Shown here one piece after another: positions 33,199 through 41,440 of a stretch of DNA of 64,000 nucleotides (position 1 is its first letter; the number at the start of each line of letters is the position of its first letter). The stretch covers positions 7,768 through 71,767 of the forward strand of contig JBICID010000128.1 in assembly GCA_043101615.1 (NCBI GenBank), in the 5' to 3' direction. The notes beneath the pieces are model-generated. The model was given only the letters and a program-made list of their open reading frames with translations. It was not told where the DNA came from and made no database searches. The position numbers were made by a program, and so were the translations under genes. Source of the DNA: JBLHKT01 sp043101615. GTDB taxonomy: Bacteria > Planctomycetota > Phycisphaerae > Phycisphaerales > UBA1924.

Positions 33199-34158
33199 TC
33201 AGAGGACGAGCCGGAGCGCGGCCTCGCCGGTCATGAGCAGGAAAAGGGTCGGCAGCACGATCACCGAGGCGAGGAAGACCCGCTTGGCGGTCGCACGCCC
33301 GGGACGCTTGACGAACTCGACCCCGGTCCAGGCGAACAGCAGGGTGATGACGATCCCGCTGGCGACGAAGAAGCCGGCGAGCGTGCCGTCGCTGCTGAGC
33401 CCGACGAGGATGACGCAGGGGATGAGCAGGAGGGCGGTGGCGACCATGGTCCAGCCGGTGAGTCGCCCGGTGGAGTCGGCGCCAGAGAGCATGCGGTACC
33501 CGCCCCGGAGGTAGTCCTCGCGGTACATCCAGGCGATGGCCATGAAGTGGGGGAGCTGCCAGACGACCATCAGGGCGACCAGCGAGAGGCCGAAGGGGTC
33601 CAGCAGCGTGGCGAGGGTGGCGTCGGGGGTCGCGGCGGCGGTGCCGATGAGGGCGGGCAGGGCCCCGGGCACGGTGCCGGCGAGCGTGTTCCAGACGGTG
33701 CGGGTCTTGAGGGGGGTGTAGACCAGGACGTAGCTGGCGACGCAGGCGAGCGAGACGAGGGCCGCGGGCGTGCCGCAGAGGATCGCCAGCACGGTCACGC
33801 CGGCCATGGCCATGAGCGTGCCGAAGACCGCGACGGACCGGGGGCTGGCTCGTCCGGCGGGGATGGGGCGGTGGCGTGTGCGGTCCATGCGTGCGTCACG
33901 AGCGCCCTCGAGCCACATGTTCAGGGCGTTGGCGCCGCTGGCGCTGAGCCAGGTGCCCACGACACACCCGATCGCGCCGGGCAGAACGAACCCGAGGCTC
34001 CAGGCGTCCCAGCGGGCCAGGGAGAGCAGGTAGCCGACCAGGGCGGTGACGGTGACGAGGCGGCTGATGCCCTGCTTGGTCGTCTCCATGAGCACGCGCG
34101 CGCCGACGCGCGCCGAGAGTGGCGTCTCGCTGAGCGCTCTGGAATCGAGTCGTGACAC
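33199..34158 (-). CDS. ctaB: Protoheme IX farnesyltransferase (heme O synthase)
   Basis: A 319-residue UbiA-superfamily membrane enzyme that adds a farnesyl group to heme B to give heme O for terminal oxidases. The motif ANALNMWLEGARDARMDRTRHRPIP holds the Asp/Glu-rich prenyl diphosphate site and RTxxRP signature; YTPLKTRTVWNTLAGTVPGALPALIG and WQLPHFMAIAWMYREDY are also diagnostic. About nine helices are expected. The GTG at 34158 was chosen because GGAGG lies five bases upstream; starting at ATG 34089 would lose the segment before helix one. An endonuclease-fold gene lies 50 bases upstream on the same strand and sco1 follows. Confidence 0.92.
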   Translation of the reverse strand: MSRLDSRALSETPLSARVGARVLMETTKQGISRLVTVTALVGYLLSLARWDAWSLGFVLPGAIGCVVGTWLSASGANALNMWLEGARDARMDRTRHRPIPAGRASPRSVAVFGTLMAMAGVTVLAILCGTPAALVSLACVASYVLVYTPLKTRTVWNTLAGTVPGALPALIGTAAATPDATLATLLDPFGLSLVALMVVWQLPHFMAIAWMYREDYLRGGYRMLSGADSTGRLTGWTMVATALLLIPCVILVGLSSDGTLAGFFVASGIVITLLFAWTGVEFVKRPGRATAKRVFLASVIVLPTLFLLMTGEAALRLVL

Positions 34159-34208
34159 TGGCACCTCCGCTCTCGGCGAGTCCGTCCGCCGTGCGTCGTC
34201 CCGCGAGT

Positions 34209-35474
34209 CTAGGGCTCCGAGCCGTTCTTGTCCGGCACGATCAGGTCCGCCCAGACCGGAAAATGGTCGCTCGGCGGGGGCCTGTCGTCGCCCTCCAGGC
34301 CCCGCCAGACCCCGGACCGGGCCGACGAGATGCCCTCGGAGAACAGCACGTAGTCCACCCGCAGCCCGAATCGGGCGGTGTCGTCCGGGTCGAGCCCCTC
34401 GATCGCGATCGGGCTGTTGGGCGGGTCGTAGTCCGCGATCCGGGGCGAATCGAGCAGCAGACGCCGGACCGGGTTGTAGATCGCGCCGCCCTCGTCCGGA
34501 TCGGCGTTGAGGTCGCCCAGGACGAGGAAACGGTCGTCCGAGCGGAGCCCGCCGCCCCGGCCCGCGTCGTCCACGAGATAGGCGGCTCCGTCGATGTAGT
34601 CCGCGATCAGGCGGATCTCGTCGTGGTTGCGTCGCTTGTTGCGCTCCTCGGGCCCGTCGAAGGCGGGGGGCGTGGGATGGCTGCACAGCACGTGCAGGAC
34701 CTCGCCGTTGGGGAGGCGGACCGGGATGTCCCAGAAGCTCTTGGAGCTGAGCCGGAACAGGTCGCCGGCCTCGCCGGCGTACCAGGCGTCGTCGATCGGG
34801 GTGTCCGGATCGGGGGCGGTGTCGGCTTTGTCCCGCTGGTCGGGCGGGACGATGGGCATCAGGTGGTCGGGCAGGTAGCTCCACGGGAGAAGGCGGAAGG
34901 TGCGCACGCGGTCCTCGAGTATCTCGAGCCGGGGATCGACGAGCAGGGCCATGGCGTACTGGCCCGGGAAGGTGCCGAAGCCCCAGGCGTCGTCGCCGTA
35001 GGCACGCCCCTCGTCGGTCTGCGGGCCCGGGGCCCCGTCGGGTGCGCCGGGGGGCGGGTCCGGGTAGGTTGTGACGATGCGCCCGTCGCGGTTGAGATCG
35101 AAACCGCTGGCCCGCCCGGTGTTGCTGGGGGCAGTGAAGACCTGGTATGAGAGCGGACGGAGCCCGTCGGCCTGCGGGACGGCGAGGTAGAGATCGACGA
35201 AGCGCGCGGCGTTGCTGCCCGGCCGGGCGTCGGCCGGCACGTCCGGCCCACCGGGCTCGTCGTAGGCGATCTCGTTGAGCAGCAGGATGTTTGGGCGGAG
35301 TCGCTGGATGACCTCCGCCAGACGCCTGACGCGAGGCTGATCGGGCGTGAGCAGGTCCGCGGTGCGGACGTCCTCGAGGTTGTAGGTCATGGCCCGGACC
35401 GCGACCGGCTGTGCGCCCGCCGCGGGGCAGCACGCGCTGAGTAGGACACCGAGCAGGGTTGTCGCCGTCCGCAT
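34209..35474 (-). CDS. Exported endonuclease/exonuclease/phosphatase-fold protein
   Basis: A 421-residue protein with an N-terminal export signal (LLGVLLSACCPAAGAQ; LLSAC could be a lipobox). The metal-dependent hydrolase core shows TYNLEDV, LLLNEIAYDE (metal Glu), CSHPTPPAFDG, LGDLNADPDEGG (Asp and Asn of the active site), DYVLFSEG and SDHFPVWADL (catalytic Asp-His). Targets in this family include DNA, sphingolipids and inositol phosphates; the export signal suggests a secreted nuclease or phosphatase. It is the first gene of a run with ctaB and sco1, a grouping with no clear reason. Confidence 0.87.
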   Translation of the reverse strand: MRTATTLLGVLLSACCPAAGAQPVAVRAMTYNLEDVRTADLLTPDQPRVRRLAEVIQRLRPNILLLNEIAYDEPGGPDVPADARPGSNAARFVDLYLAVPQADGLRPLSYQVFTAPSNTGRASGFDLNRDGRIVTTYPDPPPGAPDGAPGPQTDEGRAYGDDAWGFGTFPGQYAMALLVDPRLEILEDRVRTFRLLPWSYLPDHLMPIVPPDQRDKADTAPDPDTPIDDAWYAGEAGDLFRLSSKSFWDIPVRLPNGEVLHVLCSHPTPPAFDGPEERNKRRNHDEIRLIADYIDGAAYLVDDAGRGGGLRSDDRFLVLGDLNADPDEGGAIYNPVRRLLLDSPRIADYDPPNSPIAIEGLDPDDTARFGLRVDYVLFSEGISSARSGVWRGLEGDDRPPPSDHFPVWADLIVPDKNGSEP

Positions 35475-35520
35475 CGCACGCCTCCGTTCTGTGGTGGATC
35501 GGGGGTTCCCGCCGAAAGCC

Positions 35521-35526
35521 TACAGT
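35521..35526 (+). promoter_or_regulatory. -10-like element TACAGT for tRNA-Arg
   Basis: TACAGT ends eight bases before the first base of the mature tRNA, the distance expected for a promoter starting just upstream of the tRNA. No -35 match is seen. Confidence 0.35.
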
Positions 35527-35534
35527 GTGCAAAG

Positions 35535-35611
<77 letters not shown>

Positions 35612-35632
35612 GGGTGTGAGTGGGTGGGCGGG

Positions 35633-36112
35633 TCACGTGAGGCGTGTGTAGACGATCTCCATGAACTGGTTCCAGTTCCCGTCGTCGCCCAGCAGGGCGG
35701 AGCGGAGGTAGCGTTCGTTGTCGCTGGTGAAGCCGTAGGTGTCCTGGTACCGGGCCAGGCGTGTGGGGTCGTCGAAGGATGGGGCCTGTGCGTCCATGGG
35801 GAGGGCGTTCCCGGCGTCGTCGAGGTGGCCGGAGTAGACGACGAGCTGGGCCATGGGGGAGCCGACCCAGGAGCCGACGTACTTCTGCTGCATCGGGTCG
35901 TAGCCGAGCGTGACGATGCTCTGCATGGGGCCGCTGGCGCGGTCGTCGGTGGTCGCTTCGCCGATGACCCAGAGGTCGCCGAGCTTGCGGAAGGTCTCGC
36001 GTCCGGCCATGCGGAAGGTCTCGCCGCCGGGCGGGCCGCACTCGGAGTCGAACTCCCACTCGCCCAGGAATCGGTTCAGCCACTCGTGTTGCTTGGTCGG
36101 TTCGGCCTGCAT
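35633..36112 (-). CDS. DUF1579 family protein
   Basis: A 159-residue DUF1579 protein, recognised by HEWLNRFLGEWEFDSEC, LGDLWVIGEA, TLGYDPMQQKYVGSWVGSPM, SFDDPTRLARYQDTYGF and NWNQFMEIVYTRL. The fold is a small beta barrel of the calycin type and the function is unknown. There is no signal peptide, so it is likely cytoplasmic. It lies alone between tRNA-Arg and the divergent oppC gene. Confidence 0.88.
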   Translation of the reverse strand: MQAEPTKQHEWLNRFLGEWEFDSECGPPGGETFRMAGRETFRKLGDLWVIGEATTDDRASGPMQSIVTLGYDPMQQKYVGSWVGSPMAQLVVYSGHLDDAGNALPMDAQAPSFDDPTRLARYQDTYGFTSDNERYLRSALLGDDGNWNQFMEIVYTRLT

Positions 36113-36204
36113 GCTGCGCTCCGGCTCGGGGTGATGGTTGCGCCCGCTGGGGTGTGAGTCTACCGCAAACGCGTGGGGCGTTCGGCACCGCTATCTTCTG
36201 TCTT

Positions 36205-37365
36205 GTGACTGACGCTCCCACCATCACGCCGGGCGGTGCGCCGCCCGAGCAGCCCGTCGCGCGGGTCGGCTCGCGCTGGGGGCGGTTCTGGCGGTCTCCG
36301 GCGGGGATGCTGGGGCTGGGCGTGCTCGCGGCGATGATCCTGGCCTGCCTGGGGTCCCTGCCCTACACGCTGAGCTCGCCGCAGGGCACGGACGTGGCCC
36401 GGTACAACGCGGGCACGGCTCGTGAGGGGCGGATCCCCCCGCGCTGGTGGCCGCACGACGAGGTGGACATCGAGCGGTGCATGAACGCGGTGCGTGCGAA
36501 CCCAGAGCGTTTGGCGGCCGCGCAGGACATCGCGAGCGAGGCGGGCCTGACGCTGGACGAGGCGATGGCGCTGCGCGAGGGGCCGGTGTACCGGCGGATG
36601 CGGGAGCTGTGGCCCCGGTTCTGGCTGGGCTCGGACCAGATCGGGCGTTCGCTGCTGCTGCGGGTGCTGACGGGTGGCGGGATCTCGCTGGTGATCGGGA
36701 TCTGCGCGGCGATGATCAGCGTGGGGATCGGGACGCTGTACGGGGCGCTGGCGGGGTACGCGGGGGGGTGGTTGGACTCGGTGCTGATGCGGATCGTGGA
36801 CGTGCTGTACGGGCTGCCGTACATCCTGCTGGTGGTGCTGATCGCGGTGGCGGTGGACGGGTACACGGAGGACCGGATCGCTCGCCTGGGGGTGGAGCTG
36901 TCGGCGGGAGCGCGGACGCGGATCGACGTGATCACGCTGCTGTTCGCGATCTCGGCGGTGAGCTGGCTGACGCTGGCGCGGGTGGTGCGCGGGCAGGTGC
37001 TGAGCCTGAAGAACCAGCCGTTCGTGGAGGCGGCGCGGGCGATGGGGGCGCACCCGGCGCGGGTGTTCCTGCGTCACCTGCTGCCGAACCTGGTGGGACC
37101 GATCGTGGTGTACGCGACGCTGGCGGTGCCGCAGGCGATTTTGCAGGAGAGCTTCCTGAGCTTCCTGGGGATCGGGATCAAGCCGCCGCTGCCGAGCTGG
37201 GGGAACCTCGCGGCGGACGGCCTGAGCGAGCTGAACGCGTACCGGAGCCACTGGTGGCTGCTGCTGTTCCCGTGCCTGCTGCTGGGTGTGACGCTGCTGG
37301 CGCTGAACTACGTGGGCGAGGGCCTGCGCGAGGCGTTCGACCCGAAGAGCGGGGGTCGGTCGTGA
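36205..37365 (+). CDS. ABC transporter permease, oligopeptide/dipeptide type (OppC/DppC)
   Basis: A 386-residue permease with the BPD_transp_1 domain. Helix one is PAGMLGLGVLAAMILACLG; about 90 residues follow before GSDQIGRSLLLRVLTGG, considerably more than in E. coli OppC. The EAA loop is FVEAARAMGAHPARVFLRHLLPN, which contacts the ATPase, and a QESFLSFLGIGIKPPLPSWG segment is conserved. The start is GTG at 36205; GTG at 36154 would add 17 residues. It is coupled to an OppD-type ATPase (GTGA). OppA, OppB and OppF are not adjacent. Confidence 0.9.
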   Translation: MTDAPTITPGGAPPEQPVARVGSRWGRFWRSPAGMLGLGVLAAMILACLGSLPYTLSSPQGTDVARYNAGTAREGRIPPRWWPHDEVDIERCMNAVRANPERLAAAQDIASEAGLTLDEAMALREGPVYRRMRELWPRFWLGSDQIGRSLLLRVLTGGGISLVIGICAAMISVGIGTLYGALAGYAGGWLDSVLMRIVDVLYGLPYILLVVLIAVAVDGYTEDRIARLGVELSAGARTRIDVITLLFAISAVSWLTLARVVRGQVLSLKNQPFVEAARAMGAHPARVFLRHLLPNLVGPIVVYATLAVPQAILQESFLSFLGIGIKPPLPSWGNLAADGLSELNAYRSHWWLLLFPCLLLGVTLLALNYVGEGLREAFDPKSGGRS

Positions 37366-38456
37366 GCGATCGCGAGACGCCGCTGCTGGAGGTGCGCGAC
37401 CTGGCGGTCTCGTTCGGCGGTGTGCGCGCGGTGGACGGCGCGTCGTGGGCGCTCTACCCGGGCCAGACGCTGGCGATCGTGGGCGAGTCGGGCTCGGGCA
37501 AGTCGGTGTCGGCGATGTCGGCGCTGCGGCTGCTGCCGTCGCCGCCGGCGACGTACGACCACGGCTCGATCCTGTACCGGGCGGGGGGCGCCCCGGAGGC
37601 GACGGACCTGCTGCGTGCGAGCGAGCGTGCGATGCGCCGCGTGCGCGGGGGCGAGATCGCGATGATCTTCCAGGAGCCGATGACGAGCCTGAACCCGGTG
37701 TACTCGATCGGCGATCAGCTGGTGGAGGCGATCCGGCTGCACCGTGACGCCTCTGGGCGCGAGGCTCGTGCGATCGCGGCCGAGTCGCTGGAGACGGTGG
37801 GCATCTCGGGCGGTGCGTCGCGTCTGCGGGCGTACCCGCACGAGTTTTCGGGGGGCATGCGTCAGCGTGTCATGATCGCGATGGCGCTGGCGTGCCGCCC
37901 GCGCGTGCTGCTGGCCGACGAGCCGACGACGGCGCTGGACGTGACGATCCAGGCGCAGATCCTGGATCTGATCGCACGCCTGCGGGACGAAGAGGGGCTG
38001 GGGGTGCTGCTGATCACGCACGACCTGGGCGTGGTGGCGGAGCGGGCGGACGTGGTGTGCGTGATGTACGCGGGCCGGATCGTGGAGGTCGCGACGGCGC
38101 CCGAGCTGTTCTCGCGACCGCTGCACCCGTACACGAGGGGGCTGCTGGCGTGCATCCCGCGGGTGCACGAGCGTCAGGAGCGGCTGGTGACGATCGGAGA
38201 AACGGTCTCGCGTGACGGGGCCTTCGAGGTGCTCACGGACGGGGGCGCCGAGCTTCGGGCGTGGTGGCCGCATCACGGGGCGCCCGAGGGCGTGGCGGCG
38301 CAGGACGGTCCTGGCGGGGAGACGTCGCTGGCGGAGACGAGCCCCGGGCACTGGGTGCGGGTCTGGCGGACCGGGGGCGTGGTCGGGGCCGGCTCCGCGA
38401 TGCCCCTGCTATCGTACAGACGACCACGTCCGTCCGGCTCACGCGAGGCTTCATGA
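37362..38456 (+). CDS. ABC transporter ATP-binding protein, oligopeptide/dipeptide type (OppD/DppD)
   Basis: A 364-residue ATPase. Walker A is GESGSGKSV, the Q-loop is MIFQEPMTSLNPVY, the signature is FSGGMRQRVMIAMAL and Walker B is VLLADEPTTALDVT, with the switch His in LITHDLGVV. The oligopeptide-type C-terminal region (HPYTRGLLACIPRV) is followed by about 100 residues rather than the usual 40-60. It lacks visible cysteines of the OppD iron-sulfur type. The start GTG overlaps oppC, and its stop overlaps the glycosyltransferase ATG. Confidence 0.92.
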   Translation: MSDRETPLLEVRDLAVSFGGVRAVDGASWALYPGQTLAIVGESGSGKSVSAMSALRLLPSPPATYDHGSILYRAGGAPEATDLLRASERAMRRVRGGEIAMIFQEPMTSLNPVYSIGDQLVEAIRLHRDASGREARAIAAESLETVGISGGASRLRAYPHEFSGGMRQRVMIAMALACRPRVLLADEPTTALDVTIQAQILDLIARLRDEEGLGVLLITHDLGVVAERADVVCVMYAGRIVEVATAPELFSRPLHPYTRGLLACIPRVHERQERLVTIGETVSRDGAFEVLTDGGAELRAWWPHHGAPEGVAAQDGPGGETSLAETSPGHWVRVWRTGGVVGAGSAMPLLSYRRPRPSGSREAS

Positions 38457-39562
38457 GAGTCCTGCTGCTCACCGATGACATGTTCGGCGTCTGCGAGCGT
38501 GCCCTGCTGGAGCGTCTGCACGTCGGGCTGTCGAACGAGGGGTTCGACGTGCACCTGGCGGTGCCCGAGCACCTGGCCCTGACGGGGATGTTCGATCTGC
38601 TCAACGTGGCGCACGGGTACCGGCACACCCGGCTGACTCCGGTGCGTCGGCTGGTGGCGCAGCGGCTGTCGGAGGAGCTGGTCGGCGGCGACGATCAGGA
38701 GCTGTCGGTGGTGCACGCGTTCGGGGGAGACTCGTGGGACCTGGCGTTCGACATCGCGGCGCTGACGGGGGCGGTCGTGGTGCTGGAACTGTGGCGTGTG
38801 GGGCTGGTGTCGAGGCTGCGCGGGCTGCGCCCGCGACGGGGCGTGCGTTTCGTGGCGGTGGTGCCCGACCGGACGATGGAGCGTGAGGTGCTGAAGGATT
38901 CGCACGGCATCGGCGTGCGGATCACGCCCTGGGGCGGGGTGGTGGCGCCGGAGCGGACCAAGATCTTCCGAGAGGGTCGGGAGGTGGGGCTGGCGATGAT
39001 CGGGAACGGGGGTGATATCGCGAACGTGCGTGCCGCGTTCGACGGGATCGCCCCGATCCTGTCCGGGCGTGACGACACGATGCTGTTCGTGGACGCGGTC
39101 GCGTGCCAGCGTGCCGGGCTGTGGAAGCGAGCGAGGCAGTTCGACGTGCGCGACCGTGTGTCGGTGATCGACCACATGGAGGACCGGCGCGATCTGATCC
39201 TGCGGTGCGACGTGCTGCTGTCGCCCGAGGCCCGGGGGGAGCACCGCACGATCCTGCTGGACGCGCTGGGTGCGGCGTTGCCGGTGGTGTGCCGCTCGGA
39301 CGAGTCGATCGAGCTGCTGCAGACGCCGGGGATCACGGTGCGTGTGATGGCGAGCACGGCGCAGCTCTGGACTGAGGCGGTGGGGTCGCTGCTGGAGGAC
39401 CCCGCGCAGGCGAGGCAGATGGGCGAGGCGGCCCGCCAGCACATCTCCGAGCACCAGCGCTGGAGCAAGTACGTCGCGACGGTGACCGACGTGTACGAGT
39501 GGGTGACGCGTTCGGCTTCGGCGAGCGAGGCGTCGGCGCCGGCCTCGGGCGCCGGGTCGTGA
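38453..39562 (+). CDS. Glycosyltransferase family 4-like protein
   Basis: A 369-residue GT-B-fold protein. The N-terminal half begins MRVLLLTDDMFGVCERALLERLHVGLS and carries acceptor-site elements; the C-terminal half has a typical nucleotide-sugar domain, VSVIDHMEDRRDLILRCDVLLSPEARGEHRTILLDALG, in which the EARGE segment stands where family 4 enzymes have the ExxxxxE motif. The final helix (QRWSKYVATVTDVYEWV) is also characteristic. The donor is unknown. It overlaps oppD by four bases and is followed 15 bases later by xseA. Confidence 0.78.
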   Translation: MRVLLLTDDMFGVCERALLERLHVGLSNEGFDVHLAVPEHLALTGMFDLLNVAHGYRHTRLTPVRRLVAQRLSEELVGGDDQELSVVHAFGGDSWDLAFDIAALTGAVVVLELWRVGLVSRLRGLRPRRGVRFVAVVPDRTMEREVLKDSHGIGVRITPWGGVVAPERTKIFREGREVGLAMIGNGGDIANVRAAFDGIAPILSGRDDTMLFVDAVACQRAGLWKRARQFDVRDRVSVIDHMEDRRDLILRCDVLLSPEARGEHRTILLDALGAALPVVCRSDESIELLQTPGITVRVMASTAQLWTEAVGSLLEDPAQARQMGEAARQHISEHQRWSKYVATVTDVYEWVTRSASASEASAPASGAGS

Positions 39563-39577
39563 GGGTGGGGGGCGGCC

Positions 39578-41158
39578 ATGGGTGATCGCCCGCTGTTCGA
39601 TCCGGCCCGCATGCGGGCCAGGCCCGGCGAGGAGGACCGGGAGGACCGCCCGATCAGCGTGAGCGAGCTGTCGTCCAAGATCGACGGCGCGATCAAGACG
39701 GGGCTGCCGGCCCGGGTGCGTGTGCTGGGGGAGATCAGCGGGCTGCGCGAGCGGACGCACTCGTACTTCAACCTGAAGGACCGGGGCGCGGTGATCGGAG
39801 CGGTGGTGTTCGCGTCGACGGCGCGTCGACTGGCGACCAGGCCCGCGGACGGGCTGCAGGTGGTGGCGACGGGGCGGGTGGACTACTACGCGCCGTCCGG
39901 GAAGGTGAGCCTGATCGTGGACCGGCTGGAGCCGGTGGGGGCGGGCCCGCTGGAGGTGAAGTTCCGGCAGCTGGCCGAGGAGCTGCGGGGGCTGGGGTGG
40001 TTCGATCCCGAGACGAAGCTGGCGCTGCCGTCGTTCCCGCGCCGTGTCGCGGTAGTGACGAGCCGCACCGGGGCGGCGCTGCAGGACGTGCTGGACACGG
40101 CCCGCCGGCGTGCGCCGTTCGTGGACATCCTGGTCGTGGACGCCCGAGTGCAGGGCGACGCGGCGGTCGGGGAGGTGTCTGGCGCGATCCGGGCGATCGG
40201 GGCCCGTCACGCGGAGCTGGGGGTGGACGCGATCATCGTGACGCGCGGGGGCGGGTCGCTGGAGGATCTGTGGGCGTTCAACGATCGTGCGGTCGCCGAG
40301 GCGATCCACGCCTGCCCGGTCCCGGTCGTGGCGGCGATCGGGCACGAGACGGACACGACGATCGCGGAACTGGTGGCGGACGAGCGTGCCGCGACGCCGA
40401 CGCAGGCCGCGATGCGCCTGACCCCGGACCGGGGCGCGCTGCTGGAGCAGTTGTCTGCGATCCGGCGCCGTCTGAACGACTCGACGCGCGGGCGGGTGCG
40501 GTTCTCGCGCGAGCTGCTGCGCCGGTTCGAGGAGCGCCCGGTCTTCCGTTCTCCGGCGGGGCTGACCGAGGCGCACGCGCGCCGGGTGGAATCGCTGGGC
40601 GAGGGGATCGCGAACGCCACGGGCGGGCGCGTGGTGCGGGCGAGGTCGCGCGTGGACCGGCTCGGGCTGCGACTGGAGCGGCTGCGACCCTCGAGCCGGC
40701 ACGCGCGGCGCGAGGAGCGGCTGGTGTCGCTGAGCGAGCGCCTCGGGCGGGTCGCGCGGCGTGCGCTGGACCGCGAGCGTCTGGACCGCGTGGAGGCGTC
40801 CCTGCGCCGGGGCGTCCGGGGACGGGTGCTGGACGCGGGGCTCGACCTGGAGTCCCTGGAACGCGAGCTGGAGGCGGTGAGTCCGACGCGCGTGCTGGAC
40901 CGAGGCTACTCGGTGACGACGGATCTGGACGGGCGGGCGGTCCGCGACGCGACGGCGCTGCGGGGCGGGCAGCGGGTGCGGACCCGGGTCGCCTCGGGGG
41001 TGTTCGAGTCGGAGGTGGTTGGGGGGGCGGGATCGGGCCCGGAGCGGGATCGGCCCGCCCCGGGGCCGGAGCCGTCGCGGGCGACGCCTCCGGCGCGTCG
41101 GAAGCGATCCGACCGCGGGGGGCGGGACCAGATGGACCTGTTCGCCGGACCGGGCTAG
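39578..41158 (+). CDS. xseA: Exodeoxyribonuclease VII large subunit
   Basis: The catalytic subunit of Exo VII, which degrades single-stranded DNA from both ends. The 526-residue protein has an N-terminal OB-fold (ISVSELSSKIDGAIKTGLPARVRVLGEISGL, then YFNLKDRGAVI), a catalytic domain with VAVVTSRTGAALQDVL, GGGSLEDLWAFNDRAVAEAI and IGHETDTTIAELVADERAATPTQAA, and a long Arg-rich coiled coil (about residues 290-430) that binds XseB. A low-complexity Gly/Pro/Arg tail of about 40 residues is extra. xseB follows after nine bases. Confidence 0.95.
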   Translation: MGDRPLFDPARMRARPGEEDREDRPISVSELSSKIDGAIKTGLPARVRVLGEISGLRERTHSYFNLKDRGAVIGAVVFASTARRLATRPADGLQVVATGRVDYYAPSGKVSLIVDRLEPVGAGPLEVKFRQLAEELRGLGWFDPETKLALPSFPRRVAVVTSRTGAALQDVLDTARRRAPFVDILVVDARVQGDAAVGEVSGAIRAIGARHAELGVDAIIVTRGGGSLEDLWAFNDRAVAEAIHACPVPVVAAIGHETDTTIAELVADERAATPTQAAMRLTPDRGALLEQLSAIRRRLNDSTRGRVRFSRELLRRFEERPVFRSPAGLTEAHARRVESLGEGIANATGGRVVRARSRVDRLGLRLERLRPSSRHARREERLVSLSERLGRVARRALDRERLDRVEASLRRGVRGRVLDAGLDLESLERELEAVSPTRVLDRGYSVTTDLDGRAVRDATALRGGQRVRTRVASGVFESEVVGGAGSGPERDRPAPGPEPSRATPPARRKRSDRGGRDQMDLFAGPG

Positions 41159-41167
41159 TCTGCGGTC

Positions 41168-41422
41168 ATGGCAAAGAAGCCCGGCAACGCCGAAGCGGAG
41201 ATTACCTACGAGGAGGCGGTCCGCCAGCTCGAGGAGATCCTGAACAGGATCGAGTCCGGGGAGATCGGGCTGGAGGAGTCGATCGGGGAGTACGAGCGGG
41301 GGGTGGGGCTGATCAAGCGATGCCGCGCGATCCTGGACCGGGCCGAGCAGCGGATCGAGGAGCTGGACGCGAAGCGGCTGGAGGCGACGGGCGGGGGCGG
41401 CGAGTCCAGCGAGACGCCCTGA
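41168..41422 (+). CDS. xseB: Exodeoxyribonuclease VII small subunit
   Basis: An 84-residue XseB that wraps the coiled coil of XseA. The family signature is ITYEEAVRQLEEILNRIESGEIGLEESIGEYERGVGLIKRC, spanning almost the whole folded part; the tail is Gly/Ser/Glu-rich. The ATG at 41168 is nine bases after xseA, and the prepilin peptidase starts 18 bases after its stop. Confidence 0.94.
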   Translation: MAKKPGNAEAEITYEEAVRQLEEILNRIESGEIGLEESIGEYERGVGLIKRCRAILDRAEQRIEELDAKRLEATGGGGESSETP

Positions 41423-41440
41423 CGGGCCGATGAGTGCCCC

